Source: Sphagnum compactum | Taxonomy: Eukaryota; Bryophyta; Sphagnopsida; Sphagnales | Assembly (NCBI GenBank): GCA_965153455.1 | Contig: OZ234502.1 | Location: 1,157,267-1,221,266, forward strand | Direction: 5' to 3' | DNA: 64,000 bases | Shown: positions 35,482-45,782 of the stretch, in pieces | How the letters are laid out: each line of letters starts with the position of its first letter | Position numbering within the stretch: the first letter of the stretch is position 1 | The notes under the pieces: model-generated | What the model was told of the DNA's origin: nothing | Seen by the model: only the letters and a program-made list of their open reading frames with translations | Databases searched by the model: none | Translations under genes and position numbers: made by a program

Positions 35482-35700
35482 TTGAAAAGTGTTCATGATT
35501 GACCTGTGTTTGGTGATGGGCATAGCTGCCCTAACTGAAACCACAAAACTTGACCATCCATTTCTACTCAATTTCTTCAGCTTCTGCTTCGCCAATAATC
35601 CCTTACGACGCACGAGATGCACATCTTTTAGCGTGAAACTGGGTCGTTTTGATGGCCTAGTAGAAGATTTATGTGGTGACCAGTAATTTCACGTTTCCTA
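35482..35700 (+). pseudogene. family C fragment, copy C2 (unrecognised)
   Basis: Plus-strand open stretch VMGIAALTETTKLDHPFLLN, FFSFCFANNPLRRTRC, then KLGRFDGLVEDLCGDQ and a stop at 35684. It is in opposite orientation to C1, with similar DNA across about 180 bp including CTAGTAGAAGATTTATGTGG. Preserved amino-acid similarity despite nucleotide drift suggests former coding function. It may be one exon of a larger gene; no neighbouring exon is identified. Confidence 0.4.
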
Positions 35701-36157
35701 GTACAAATCAATAGGGTCACTATTGTGCACTTTTGAACACTGAAGCTCCGTACACCATTCCCACAAAAACAATATTGACAAGTAAAACAAACAGCTAACT
35801 TTCCCAAAAGGGCAGCTCGCAGTCAATTCAATCGTAGAAAACATGGACTGTCACTGTTCCACTTTTGCAGGAGTCATTTATGAGAGTCGGCACACAATTT
35901 TCCCTCAGTGTTATTCACGAATGTTGATGAGATGTTGCCCGGTTCAGACGAAGTAAATCTCAATACTGCTGGATTCACACACAAATGGTAGAAGGGAGAA
36001 ACTAAAAGTACAAACTAATGATACCCCATTCACATGCAGTCCAAATAACCCCAGTCCTTAGTGTCCAGTATGTTTAGTTGAACATTCGGTTGGGTAGTAT
36101 GAGTACCAGTACATGATTTATGATCGGAACTTAACTGAGATGAGCTGCAATAGCTAC

Positions 36158-36340
36158 GAATGCCTGTTGTATGTCACGAAATTACTTCTGGCCGACTGTA
36201 AATGCAATACATTTCTGTCTCAGTACAGTGAGGACTTATCCCGATTTCCAGTTACTCGGATGCTGCTGCACGCAGACTATATATAACTGCTTCAGGAGAA
36301 TGATATCTTGACAAGCGGAGCTAATAGCTGTCACCAGCTT
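36158..36340 (+). promoter_or_regulatory. A3 promoter and start of leader
   Basis: Distal block 36158-36198 (GAATGCCTGTTGTATGTCAC, GAAATTACTTCTGGCCGACT) is nearly the same as that of A1. GCTGCTGCACGCAGAC precedes TATATATAA at 36278. CAGGAGAATGATATCTTGAC follows 23 bp on, then CACCAGCTTCATCGCCTC. Spacing from distal block to TATA is about 80 bp (A1 about 74). AGTTGAACA further upstream is also shared with A1. Confidence 0.7.
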
Positions 36341-36715
36341 CATCGCCTCATTCTCAGCACCTGCAATCTCTGATCCTCGCTAGTGTGCTTGTCAGTTACA
36401 ATTTCTAATGTACTGAGTCCAGTCTGCACGCACTGCTGATCTGAATTTTCAAACTTTTGTCGCGATTTATGCTGGCCCGAATTTGAATTTTTTCCTGTAA
36501 TTGAATCACTGGTTGATTCAAACTAGCATTGCAGCAGCTAATCTCCTGATTGAGAATTCTTCTTAAGTCAGTGTACTACCTTTCCGACTGCATATTCTTG
36601 CAGGATTTCGGCCTTCTCTTTCTCTCGTCTTTAGACATATCGCGTACTGTGCAGTCCGGCTTCTTGTAGATTCTTGCAGTGAGTGTCGAATCCGTTCTAT
36701 AATCTGCATTTTGTC

Positions 36716-37048
36716 ATGGCGATCGTCAGTACAATTCTTGTAAGGAAGACGGTCATCGATCATCCAGAGCCTCACCATGTCTGCCGTGGTACTCCCAAAA
36801 ATCCGTGCACGTTTTGCGGATCAACTACTGGATCAAGAACGAAGACTTCAGCCGCTCGCTGTGACGTTGCTCGTGTCTGCCAAGATTTGGCCAAACAAGA
36901 ACCTAATATTGTCAAAAGCTGCTTTCAGTTTTCAGATGGCTACCTCGCTATCGCAATCAATTTCGGAAAGACATCTGCGGACCGATGTACCATGCTTTCT
37001 CGCCCAGTACGCCCGTACTCAGAGAGCGCTGCAAGCAAAGGAGAATGA
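36716..37048 (+). CDS. family A small cysteine-motif protein, copy A3 (probably truncated)
   Basis: 110 residues. The N-terminus MAIVSTILVRKTVIDHPEPH leads into intact module 1 (Cys23-x7-Cys31-x2-Cys34, CRGTPKNPCTFCGS). FSDGYLAIAI matches FSDGTQAVIA of A1. Module 2 keeps DRCT but has lost the later cysteines (RCTMLSRPVR). The frame then ends at TGA 37046-37048. In the same frame, after a second TGA, a clear module 3 follows (next entry), so the gene was probably longer once. The start is fixed by alignment with A1 and A2. It has the best conserved promoter together with A1. It may be a pseudogene, a truncated functional copy, or spliced in a way I cannot see. Confidence 0.6.
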   Translation: MAIVSTILVRKTVIDHPEPHHVCRGTPKNPCTFCGSTTGSRTKTSAARCDVARVCQDLAKQEPNIVKSCFQFSDGYLAIAINFGKTSADRCTMLSRPVRPYSESAASKGE

Positions 37049-37189
37049 CGGATCGAACATGAATGACGTCCAGATCAACTCCATAAGATCGCGGCTCTGG
37101 CCATTTATGTGGCGGATCTGGGCCTCTCCTGCAAGACTACCCCTTGTAGCGCCTGCTGTAAAAAGAGATCGGATCGTTACAACTGCTAA
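37049..37189 (+). pseudogene. orphaned module 3 of A3 behind two stops
   Basis: In frame with A3 after TGA 37046-48 and TGA 37064-66: IAALAIYVADLGLSCKTTPC then SACCKKRSDRYNC and TAA at 37187. CKTTPCSACC fits the C-x4-C-x2-C module. It lies 48 codons after the module 2 cysteine, against 45 in A1, so it is the positional counterpart. Confidence 0.6.
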
Positions 37190-37803
37190 AAAGTAATTAT
37201 GTTGGTCTTATATTTACAGGTGTTTTAGATTTACTTCGTATGTGGCACGTTGGATTATTATAGTCTGCATTATTATAGCTCATGAATTATTACAGTCTGT
37301 CTCTCTATAGTGCACTAGATCAAAAAGTGTGCGCACTTTATCTCTATAGTGCCGATATGAAACTCGATGCTCATATATTACTGAAGGATTCAGAAGAGTT
37401 CTTTCTGTTCATCTATGGACAATGGCATGCAATGCCCTCAACACTAGTCCAAATTGAACTTATAAGTAAAATTATCTGTTTCATTTAATGATGTCGTATG
37501 TGGAACCTCTTTGTGCAACACAATGTCATTCTGATGCATGCTCAATCATTGTTTACGACTTACACACATCTGCAACAGGGGCATATATGATTCAGATGTA
37601 GAGCACCCGCAGATGTCCTAGGAAAAACGGAATTAATGCTAGCCAGAGTTCAACTTAATTGAGAACCTCGTCCGTCCCTCAAATGTATCACCATAGCCGA
37701 TACTGGGCCCATTTGGAACTGAACTATTTTGCATATTACTCCTGAGCGATGGATTAGAAATTATAGAGTACTTGAATACAATTCTCAGCATCATTTTGCA
37801 CAG
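37190..37803. other. no gene seen
   Basis: 3' flank of A3; a 68-codon ORF at 37282 has no recognisable features. Confidence 0.4.
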
Positions 37804-37902
37804 AGGTTGAACGAGCTTCCTTGAGTTGGAAGGGAAATTCTATGAAGATTTTACAATTCCTGCTAGAATTCCCCTTCCAACTCAAGGAAGCCAGTTCAAC
37901 CT
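37804..37902. ncRNA. candidate hairpin RNA H1 (38-bp stem, 23-nt loop)
   Basis: Left arm 37804-37841 and right arm 37865-37902 pair over 38 positions with three mismatches (around CGAGC/CCAG and GAAAT/CCCC). The loop is ATGAAGATTTTACAATTCCT plus three bases. Size and stem quality fit a plant miRNA precursor, and I recognise no known plant miRNA in it. Each arm also holds a short internal CTTCC...GGAAG pairing. The strand is undetermined; plus would follow A3. Confidence 0.5.
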
Positions 37903-37919
37903 TTTGTGAAGCTGATACC

Positions 37920-38028
37920 CGTAACAGCGGGAGGGAACCACCTGGTGTTGATCTTCATGAATTCATGGTGTTGATCTCTTGAACAGGCCCCTTGTGTCAA
38001 CACCAGGTGGTTCCCTCCCGCTGTTACG
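37920..38028. ncRNA. candidate hairpin RNA H2 (32-bp perfect stem, 45-nt loop)
   Basis: Left arm 37920-37951 (CGTAACAGCGGGAGGGAACC onwards) and right arm 37997-38028 are perfect reverse complements. The loop contains CATGAATTCATG and a second GGTGTTGATCT copied from the arm end. It lies 17 bp from H1. Perfect pairing implies a young inverted duplication, or selection to keep it. Confidence 0.55.
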
Positions 38029-39209
38029 CGAGAGAAAGTACATAAGGTTGTCAAATTCTTTTAAATGAAGACTTATAGCACAGGGCCTGATTTCCTGTGT
38101 TAATATGTGCACATTACAAAGAATATTGCATCCTCTTAACAGTGGCGGGGTATTTCACTGGAGTGTAATATAGTCTTTCCCGTGTAACGCACTGTTTCCA
38201 ATATATTGCAAAATTTCATGAAATGAGGGTGAAAATGAAAATATGTACCTGTTTCTTTATGCAAGAGTGAGTGGGCATTTTGACGAGACGTTCTTACGTT
38301 TTACCGTGATACCCGACGAGTACCAAGATGATACCTGCCCGGTATCACCTTTCACACTGGTTTTCAAAAATAAAAGGTAAAAAAGTGAGTCGAATTTTAC
38401 CCCGACTAACGCCCTCCTATTTTTATGTTATGCTACGTGCTATCTCTGATACTAGCTGTTTTGTAGCTCGTGATTTTCAAAACGTTCAATGCGGATGGAC
38501 CCCATACATAAAACCAAAACTTACTGAGAAACTTGAAATCAAGGCCCTAATCAAAAATTCATTGTACTGAAAGATACAAGGGACAAGAAGGTGGGGTTTC
38601 AATTTCAAACATGGTCAAGAACTAGAGCTTTGTTGAAAGCATAGCTGCAAGAAAGTTGTTATTGTATATATTTAAAAAAATCTATTTAGCAGTCTAGATT
38701 TAAACACAAAGACTCTCAACGTACTAACTTTTTGCATGCCATAAGGTTTAATCAGTTCATTATAACAGAATGTTCAATACAATTGCATTTCATAAATTTT
38801 TCATTTTTAGTCCTTTGCAATCTACTATCTGTAAAACTTATATATTAAAATATTTTTTATATAATAAAACTTTTCTTATATAATAAGGTCTCTTTTACAT
38901 AATAAGGGTTTTTTTTTTAAAAGACAAAAACAACAATAAATTGTCAGACTTAAAAGTTGCATGAACACACTTCCAACGTGTCCAAGCACGTTTAAAAAAA
39001 TTGCAAAAAAACATGCAACTATCCAAAGACCTAATCACAATAGAGAGTGATGCAACAAATGTGAACTTTTGTTTGGACCGTTCAACCATGATATATTCTG
39101 TAGTAAGAAGTGAATAGAATTAATAAGGCATTATAAAAATAATTCTCTCTGCCGATCTTATCCGCAAGTACAACCTGATCTGCAATCATATAGAGTTACT
39201 TGAGTAAGA
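38029..39209. other. no gene seen
   Basis: AT-rich from 38600 with TATATAATAA runs at 38840-38900; no gene. Confidence 0.45.
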
Positions 39210-39905
39210 AAAATTGGTGCTAAACGTACTCACCCTCAGGTCACGTTCGAGAGAAATTTGGCTACAGGAAAAATCTCATTATTAGACTCTGTCCACTATC
39301 ATGTGAATCACCAGGAACTAACTTCAGTAAGACTCTTGGTCGTTCCTTGTTCCAGTTGGGTATTCCTGTCATAAGTGGCTTCCTCGGTTCTAGTGACTTG
39401 TCAAGTTTTTCTCCGACAAGATGTTTGGAGGGGAAGAAAAACCAAGATCATGAAGGAAGGATATGAGTAGTTACTCTAGTTTGATTTTTACCGTCAAACT
39501 GCAAGGTTGCCTTCGTTCCTCTCTGACAAGGCCCTTCGGGAGTGAGCACGAAGAACTCGCAGCAAGTGAAAACAGCACTCTCACACTCCCACGTGGGGAC
39601 AAGAGACTGAGCATACATGGTCAATATGGACAAAATCCCGCAATTTCAGGTCGCGTCAATAAACAGTCGGTGTAATAGTCGGTGATCTGGCCGCCTAGTT
39701 TGACGCGCAATTAACAGGAAATAGTGATGAAGGATCAGGCAAGGAACGATGTGGTGAGTGTACATCAAAAGCCTTTCATTGCTCTGCGCACCCTGTGCGC
39801 ATGAAAGCTTCCAGCTACAACCTGTCATGGATGAAGAAAGATAGATGTTAACTTGAACGAGGCCATGAACGAGCCAAATCAGAGATATTTCGCTTCAAAT
39901 GTGTA
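39210..39905 (-). pseudogene. family B locus, copy B3 (unrecognised)
   Basis: Inverted relative of B2. In minus-strand sense: GTTGTAGCTGGAAGCT, TCGTTCCTTGCCTGATCC, then VKLGGQITDYYTDCLLTRPE from 39704, ILTMYAQSLVPTWECESAVF, CCEFFVLTPEGPCQRGTKAT, a stop, then an open stretch WFFFPSKHLVGEKLDKSLEP continuing with NWNKERPRVLLKLVPGDS. It ends with TCTAATAATGAGATTTTTCC and a TGTAG acceptor-like site near 39262. The peptide blocks match B2 and lie in different frames, as expected for exons or for a decayed gene. It has no counterpart I know. Confidence 0.45.
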
Positions 39906-42900
39906 CTGGTGATAGCTTGCCATCAAGTTTCGTAAATCTAGACGTCACGCAGCCACATGTATGCAGCAACACAGTTTGCTATTTCTACCTGTGTAATCCA
40001 ACATTCGGAGAGTGGCCGTATTTCCGAGTGAAAATTCCAACAAACCACCTTTAAACCCAAAAAAATTCAACTATTGCTGACTTATAACGTTTATAGAAAT
40101 GTCACTCGACCACCACCCAAAATCCCAGTAATAACTGGTTTCCATCCATCAGCACCCATGGCGTCGTCAGTGCAGCATGCAGTGAAGATATCGCTAAACA
40201 TTAGGATTTTATGTTAGATAGTTTCTACATTCATTCAGTACATTCATATATTGATGGAAGGCTGTGATTTTTTCTTTTTCATTTGTTTCAAAGGCTCCTT
40301 CTTTAGGATCCTTGTGCTAGATGATTATTATAGATTCAACAATCTAAGAGTTTGTTTTTTTTTCTTTCGCTCTAAGTTGTTTTCTGAATCTTGTATTTGC
40401 TTTACTTAGCATTGTATCAGAGCGAATACCAAACAAGTTTCTTGTAACATCAAGAAAATTTTATTTAAATTCAAATTTAAATAAATAAATAAATGACTTT
40501 TGTACATGGTTTAAAGAGAATACAATTTACACCTTCAATCAATACACACACAAAATATGTCTTGTAGGTTTTGTATATTACCACATGTTATTCACAAAAT
40601 TGGGGAATTATTTATGTTATAAGAAATTTTTCAAATCACAAAAAAAACCAAGAAAATGGGATCTTGAGTGCAAACAAAATACAATGAGCTAACATGAATA
40701 CTTTAGAAAAGGATTGCATGTTCTTTTGTCCAAAAACAATTTTTTCAAACAAATGAATTTTGAAACGATTCTTTTTAGCAATTTATTATAATAAATGCTT
40801 TTAGTTGTCCTAGTACATAACATGTATTTAATTTATTTTGGACTTTGGAAAAGTTTTAAAATAATTTAAAACAATTTGGATAGTTTTAAAAAATTCAAAA
40901 TTGCAAATTGAGCTTGATGGCTAATAGGCCTTTGATGCACATTAAAATTGTTGGGCAAAAGCACAGTAAAATGTACAATTAAAAATACTTGCTAGTCTAC
41001 TTGTCAAATGAACAAAAAGTAAGACCAAAACCCATCACAAAATTGTTATACATTCAATCTTTTTAATTGAATAATAAATAACAAGATATTTTTTCATCAT
41101 TATGCATTAGTTTTTAAATTTTGCATTGTTCCAAAGTTTTTGAAATTTTGTAATTGATTTACAATAAACCCAGTTGAGGGCTCAATAGTTTCAAGATGAA
41201 ATTTAAGTAAAACTTGAATATATTTTCTTATGTTTTCATGAAAAATTGGCTTTTTAAAAACTCGGGGTCCAAATTTTTTAAGGTGTACCAAAATCTTGTC
41301 ACAATGTCACCATTTTCTATCTTTTTTACCTAGTTTCTTTTACCATGTAAAAACACATTTATGGATTATTATAATGGAATCTAGAATTGTAATGGTTTAG
41401 AATATAAACGTTTTGAAATTTTTAACAACTTTTGATTCATTATTTTTTATGGGGATCAAAATATAAGGTAAAAAATATTGTAGTAAGGACTAAGCCCTTT
41501 TCATCTTGTGTGGTACACCTTAAAGGATTTTCACTCCGTGATATTTTTTCATGAATTTTTTATGTATACTTTACCATGTTTTCACCTTGTTGGTCTAAGT
41601 GATAAAAAGAATCATATGAAAAAAGGCTAATATGAATATTGTGTAGATCACAAAAATAAAATATGAAATAAAACTAATGCCACCTAATGGTCACACATGA
41701 TAAATAGTGAATATGGAAAATTGAATAGCATTTGAAGGATTTTGAAAATAAAATCAAAGTAAAAAATGGTTCAAGAGGACAATATGAATGAGTGAAAGCC
41801 TACTACACTATTCATAAAATGTTGTCACAAGGTAGTTTTTGCAAGAGATTGAAATTTGTAATTAACCATATGATTAAATATAATTGACTAAGATGAAAAA
41901 GGACTCAACACAACAATGTTATATATAATATTTAATCACATTATATGAATTTCATGGATAGTTTTTGAATAGCCATAACATTATGGACTTTCAAAAGAGT
42001 ACCCAAAAGCCTATAGGGTTTAAACACACACAAAAAGAGCCAATGAGTGTGTTGAATGCAATAAAATCATGTACCCCCTTAACTTTGAGAAATCATAATT
42101 AAAGTTGTATGCATTGGAATTTAATGAAATTAAGTGCACAATAACTCTATACTTGTGAATTTGTATCTCACTAATTTTTGCACAATTCTAGCATGTTTCA
42201 TTGGTCATTTAGTGCAACATAAAGAGTGAACAATGGGATGTTGACTAAAGTACAAAAAATTTAACATCTTTTATCCTATGTATAACAAAATAATTTTTTA
42301 TGAAAATTTGTGGATATCCATACATTGATGTATATGAGGGCCTCATATTGAAAAAAACTTGAATCTATCATTTAGTTTGGTGATCCACATTAATCCTTTT
42401 TTATGGTTTGAACGTCTTTTTGACCATTAAAATGACATACTATGAATATTTTTACAAAAGACAAAACTTTTTTTGTGTTGTGAAAAAGGGCAAGGTTGCA
42501 ATTTCATGAAGGTTGATGCACTTTAAATACGAATGTTTTTTTTTTGGTGAGTATGTTTTGCTACATTTTGAATGGTGTTGAAAAAGGTTACATTTGATCA
42601 ACTTAATTTATAATCTATCACTAAAGATTTCAAACATATATTTAATAGGAAATTTTGAGCTATGTATTTTTGCTTAAATGTACACATTTGATTTATCTTA
42701 AGAATAATCACTTTATAAATACAGGTAATTACACATTCTATGAAAATTCATGGAAACACACGTGAATTCAACTTTTACAATGAGCATTACCATATTTTTG
42801 GTAACCCTACCCAAAACATGAAAACCACATTTCAAATATAAAAAAGGTGCAATCACAATCAAACGAACCAAAAAGCATGTTAGGCTTGTCCTTTGATACT

Positions 42901-43647
42901 CATCCATTACAACTAAGGGCCTTAGTCATATAATGTCCAATATGACTACAAAATTATTCATACATGTTGTCATGGATTTAAGAATTTCTTTTAGTGCAAC
43001 AAAAGAGATGTCATCCACAAAATAATTGGGGTCAGGAGGTGGGAGACACATGTGACTCACTTCTTAACAAAGTTTCAAGTTTTTTTTTTTCTTTGCTTAT
43101 GGGTGAAATCATGGTCAAAGGAGCCAAGGGTGCCAAGGTGAAAGTCATTTTCCAAGGACTACACATGACACGTGTCATTCTTGCATTGGTTTATGACTTA
43201 AAATTTTGTATTGCAGATACCTTATTTAGCACTACATTTTAGATATAAATATATTTTGACTACAAATTGATTTTATATCATGTATATTATGCATTCATGC
43301 CTTTTATCACATATATACGAACAAGTTTTGCTAAAGTCACACTTTCAAAATCAATTATTTTCAGGGTTTTGAACCAAATGTATTTAAATGAGTTATAAAA
43401 ATAATTTTCATCAATTCAAGTCCTTTAGCCCTTCTAATCGTCAATGTTAAAACCTCTCTAATTTTCAAAAGGAATAGTGCACATTTGGTAGAAAAAAAAG
43501 ACATTTGAAACAAATTAAAATTATCCACTCTCAAGGTTTGAGTGCTTTGAACATGCAAAAACATTTTTTATTTGTGTCAAGCTTTGAGCATGTAAACTTT
43601 GCAATTAATAAAAAATATTCCAAAAACATTATCACAATCCAAACTAT
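39906..43647. other. no gene seen
   Basis: Strongly AT-rich from about 40200, short ORFs only, no recognised transposon domain. Confidence 0.55.
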
Positions 43648-43917
43648 CACTACAAGAAATCCCGACTTTTTTGACCAAGAATTTCAATAAAAAAAACCCC
43701 CTTATGGTCTTTTTGGCCCCATGTTCAACTTGACCAAAATGCCATTTTGGACAAATTGATTTGGACCCAACCATTTTGAATACATTTTTTTTGTTGGTCT
43801 TATTTACTAGGTTGTTTTTACCAAGTTTTCTTTTATTAAACCACCATGACAATAATATAATTTGAGTAGCAACCAAAAATTTTACTATTTAGATTTATTT
43901 ATTTAAATTAGTATTAA

Positions 43918-43995
43918 AAATTTAATTAATTAATTAATTACCCTACCTACCCTACCTACCTACCTACCTAATTAATAAACCTAATAATTTATTTA
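43918..43995. repeat. TTAA / CCTA / TTTA microsatellites
   Basis: Runs of TTAA, then CCTACCTACC, then TTATTTATTTA. A similar CCTACCTACC/GGTAGGTAGG cluster is at 46495-46610. Confidence 0.7.
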
Positions 43996-44009
43996 TTTAT
44001 TTACCTACT

Positions 44010-45490
44010 AACCCTATGTCCTAGGCCTAAACTAGGCCACCTAGCTTAACAGCCTAGGTTAAACCAAGCCACTTAGGCTAAGTTGAGTAACCTAGGCTAC
44101 CTAATTAGGTCACTTAAGTAGCCAAGGTAGCCTAGGTTATAAATGTGGGGACTTGAACTCTTCACTTCCACACTGATCAAGTCTTTAACCATTGCACCAC
44201 CACCCCATAAAGTGATTTTTTTTGGACAAAATACTATAATGAACATGATTTTTGACTAACATATTGTAATCAACTTCCATGAATTTTTTTTCAACATATT
44301 GCACTAAATGAATTTGAATTTTTTACATGACTACTTACATAAATAGGTAGGCTATAGGTAGGTTAGCTTGGGTAGGTATGAGGTACTTATTAATAAATGC
44401 ATGTACTTAAGTAACATGTAAGTTATAGTATTTTTAGCCTTATAGGTACCTACTAGGTCTATGCTTATACCTACTTACATTTATGCTATTTAATAGGCTA
44501 TGTAAGTACCTACTAGCCTATAATTAATATACATATAACCTAAACATACTAGGTAGCTAGCCTAACTTATTAAATAGGTTTAAGTTTTAGTTACCTACCT
44601 AATACTAGGTTAGGCTACCTACCTAGTAGCCTGAGTGACCTAGCTTAAATCAATTACATATTTACTTAGTTGGCCTAAGTGGCCTAAGTAGCTTAGGTTA
44701 GGCTACGTACCTATTTAGTAGGCCTAAGTTAGGTTAACCTAAGCTACCTAAGTTATGTACCTATTTAGGTAACCTAAGTTAAGCTATGTACCTATTTAGT
44801 AGGCTTAGGTTAAGCTAACCTAAACTACTTAGGTTAGGCTACGTTCCTACCTAATAGGCCTAAGTAACCTAGGTAGGTATGTAGCCTAGGTTAAGTTACG
44901 TACCTACCTAGGTAACCTAGGTTAAGCTACGTACCTATCTAATAGGCCTAGGTGGCCTAAACTAAGCTACATATATGCCTAGTTGGTCTAAATGGGCTAG
45001 GTTAAACTACCTAGCTACCTTGTAGGCCTAGGTGGCCTATGCTATGTACGTAATTACCAAATAGACCTCGATAATTGAGGCTAAGCTACTTTATACTTAG
45101 TAGGCTTAAGTGGCTTAAGCTACTTACTTAGTTAGTAGGATAGGTTACCTACCTATTAGGTCTAAGTGGCCTATGTTATTTACCTAATAGGCCTAGGCTA
45201 GTAGGCTATCGACATGGTTAATAGGTCTACCTAATAAGCCTAGGTCACTTAAGATACCTACCTAAAAGGCACATTACTTAGTTATAGGTTATTTAACAAT
45301 CCTTGGTTACATCCTCGATAACCTATTAGATAGGTTTAAGCTAGGTTACTTAACTAGGCTATTAGTTAGGTTATTATTTAACAAATAGCCTACTAGCCTA
45401 TTAATTATGTTAGGCTAAATAGGTAGTGTAGGCTTAACCTAACCTACTAATTATGTTAGGTTATATCAGTTACTTAAGCTTAACAAGTAG
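44010..45490. repeat. CCTAGG/CCTAAG-rich degenerate array inside the CACTA element
   Basis: About 1.5 kb of short degenerate units (ACCTAGGTTAGGCTACCTAC, GGCCTAAGTGGCCTA), largely composed of the half-palindromes CCTAGG and CCTAAGT. Units of about 60-70 bp with TACGTACCTACC boundaries are visible in 44690-45000. Confidence 0.7.
44145..44208 (-). repeat. tRNA-like (SINE-type) A-box/B-box sequence
   Basis: The minus strand reads TGGTGGTGCAATGGTTAAAG, then after about 25 bp GAGTTCAAGTCCCCAC, the latter close to the B box consensus. It is followed downstream by CCTAGG-rich DNA, as at 18622-18684. No acceptor stem. Confidence 0.45.
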
Positions 45491-45782
45491 GCTAAGTCAT
45501 CAAATGAATATGGTTCATTTGACTAAGTGTTAAATCATAATGGTCAATTTGACTAAGGGTCAAATCAGGATGGTCAATTTGATTAAACCCTATCCATTCA
45601 ATATGGCCATTTTGATAGACATTTGTCCATTTTGACCAAATCTTCGGTTTGACACTTAATCAAAAAGATCACTTTAATCAAATGTTTTGGTCAAATGTAA
45701 CATGTGTTTTTCATGCCCCAAACCTTTAGTCAAAATGGACATACCCTTTGGTCAATGTGGACACTTCGGTCAAGTTGTAGTG

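Larger units (their letters stand above)
43648..45782. mobile_element. non-autonomous CACTA (EnSpm)-type transposon
   Basis: The left end is CACTACAAGAAATCCCGAC, the hallmark plant CACTA terminus. The right end on the opposite strand is CACTACAACTTGACCGAAG. Flanks are TAT and TAC, a near match for the 3-bp target duplication. Subterminal regions carry many TTGACC/GGTCAA words in both orientations (43660-43760 and 45500-45770), typical of CACTA subterminal repeats. The interior is a CCTAGG-rich array and a tRNA-like segment; there is no transposase. Confidence 0.65.

Noticed and set aside
36777-37196. 139-codon plus-strand ORF over A3
   Set aside because: It is in a different frame; the conserved modules 1, 2 and 3 all lie in the 36716 frame.
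37804-38028. Known miRNA families (miR159/319, miR396, miR477, miR482)
   Set aside because: Compared from memory; neither arm carries those sequences, so no known family is claimed.
18622-44208. tRNA genes at 18622-18684 and 44145-44208
   Set aside because: A and B boxes are suggestive, but there is no acceptor stem, anticodon arm or CCA-side pairing; treated as SINE-like.
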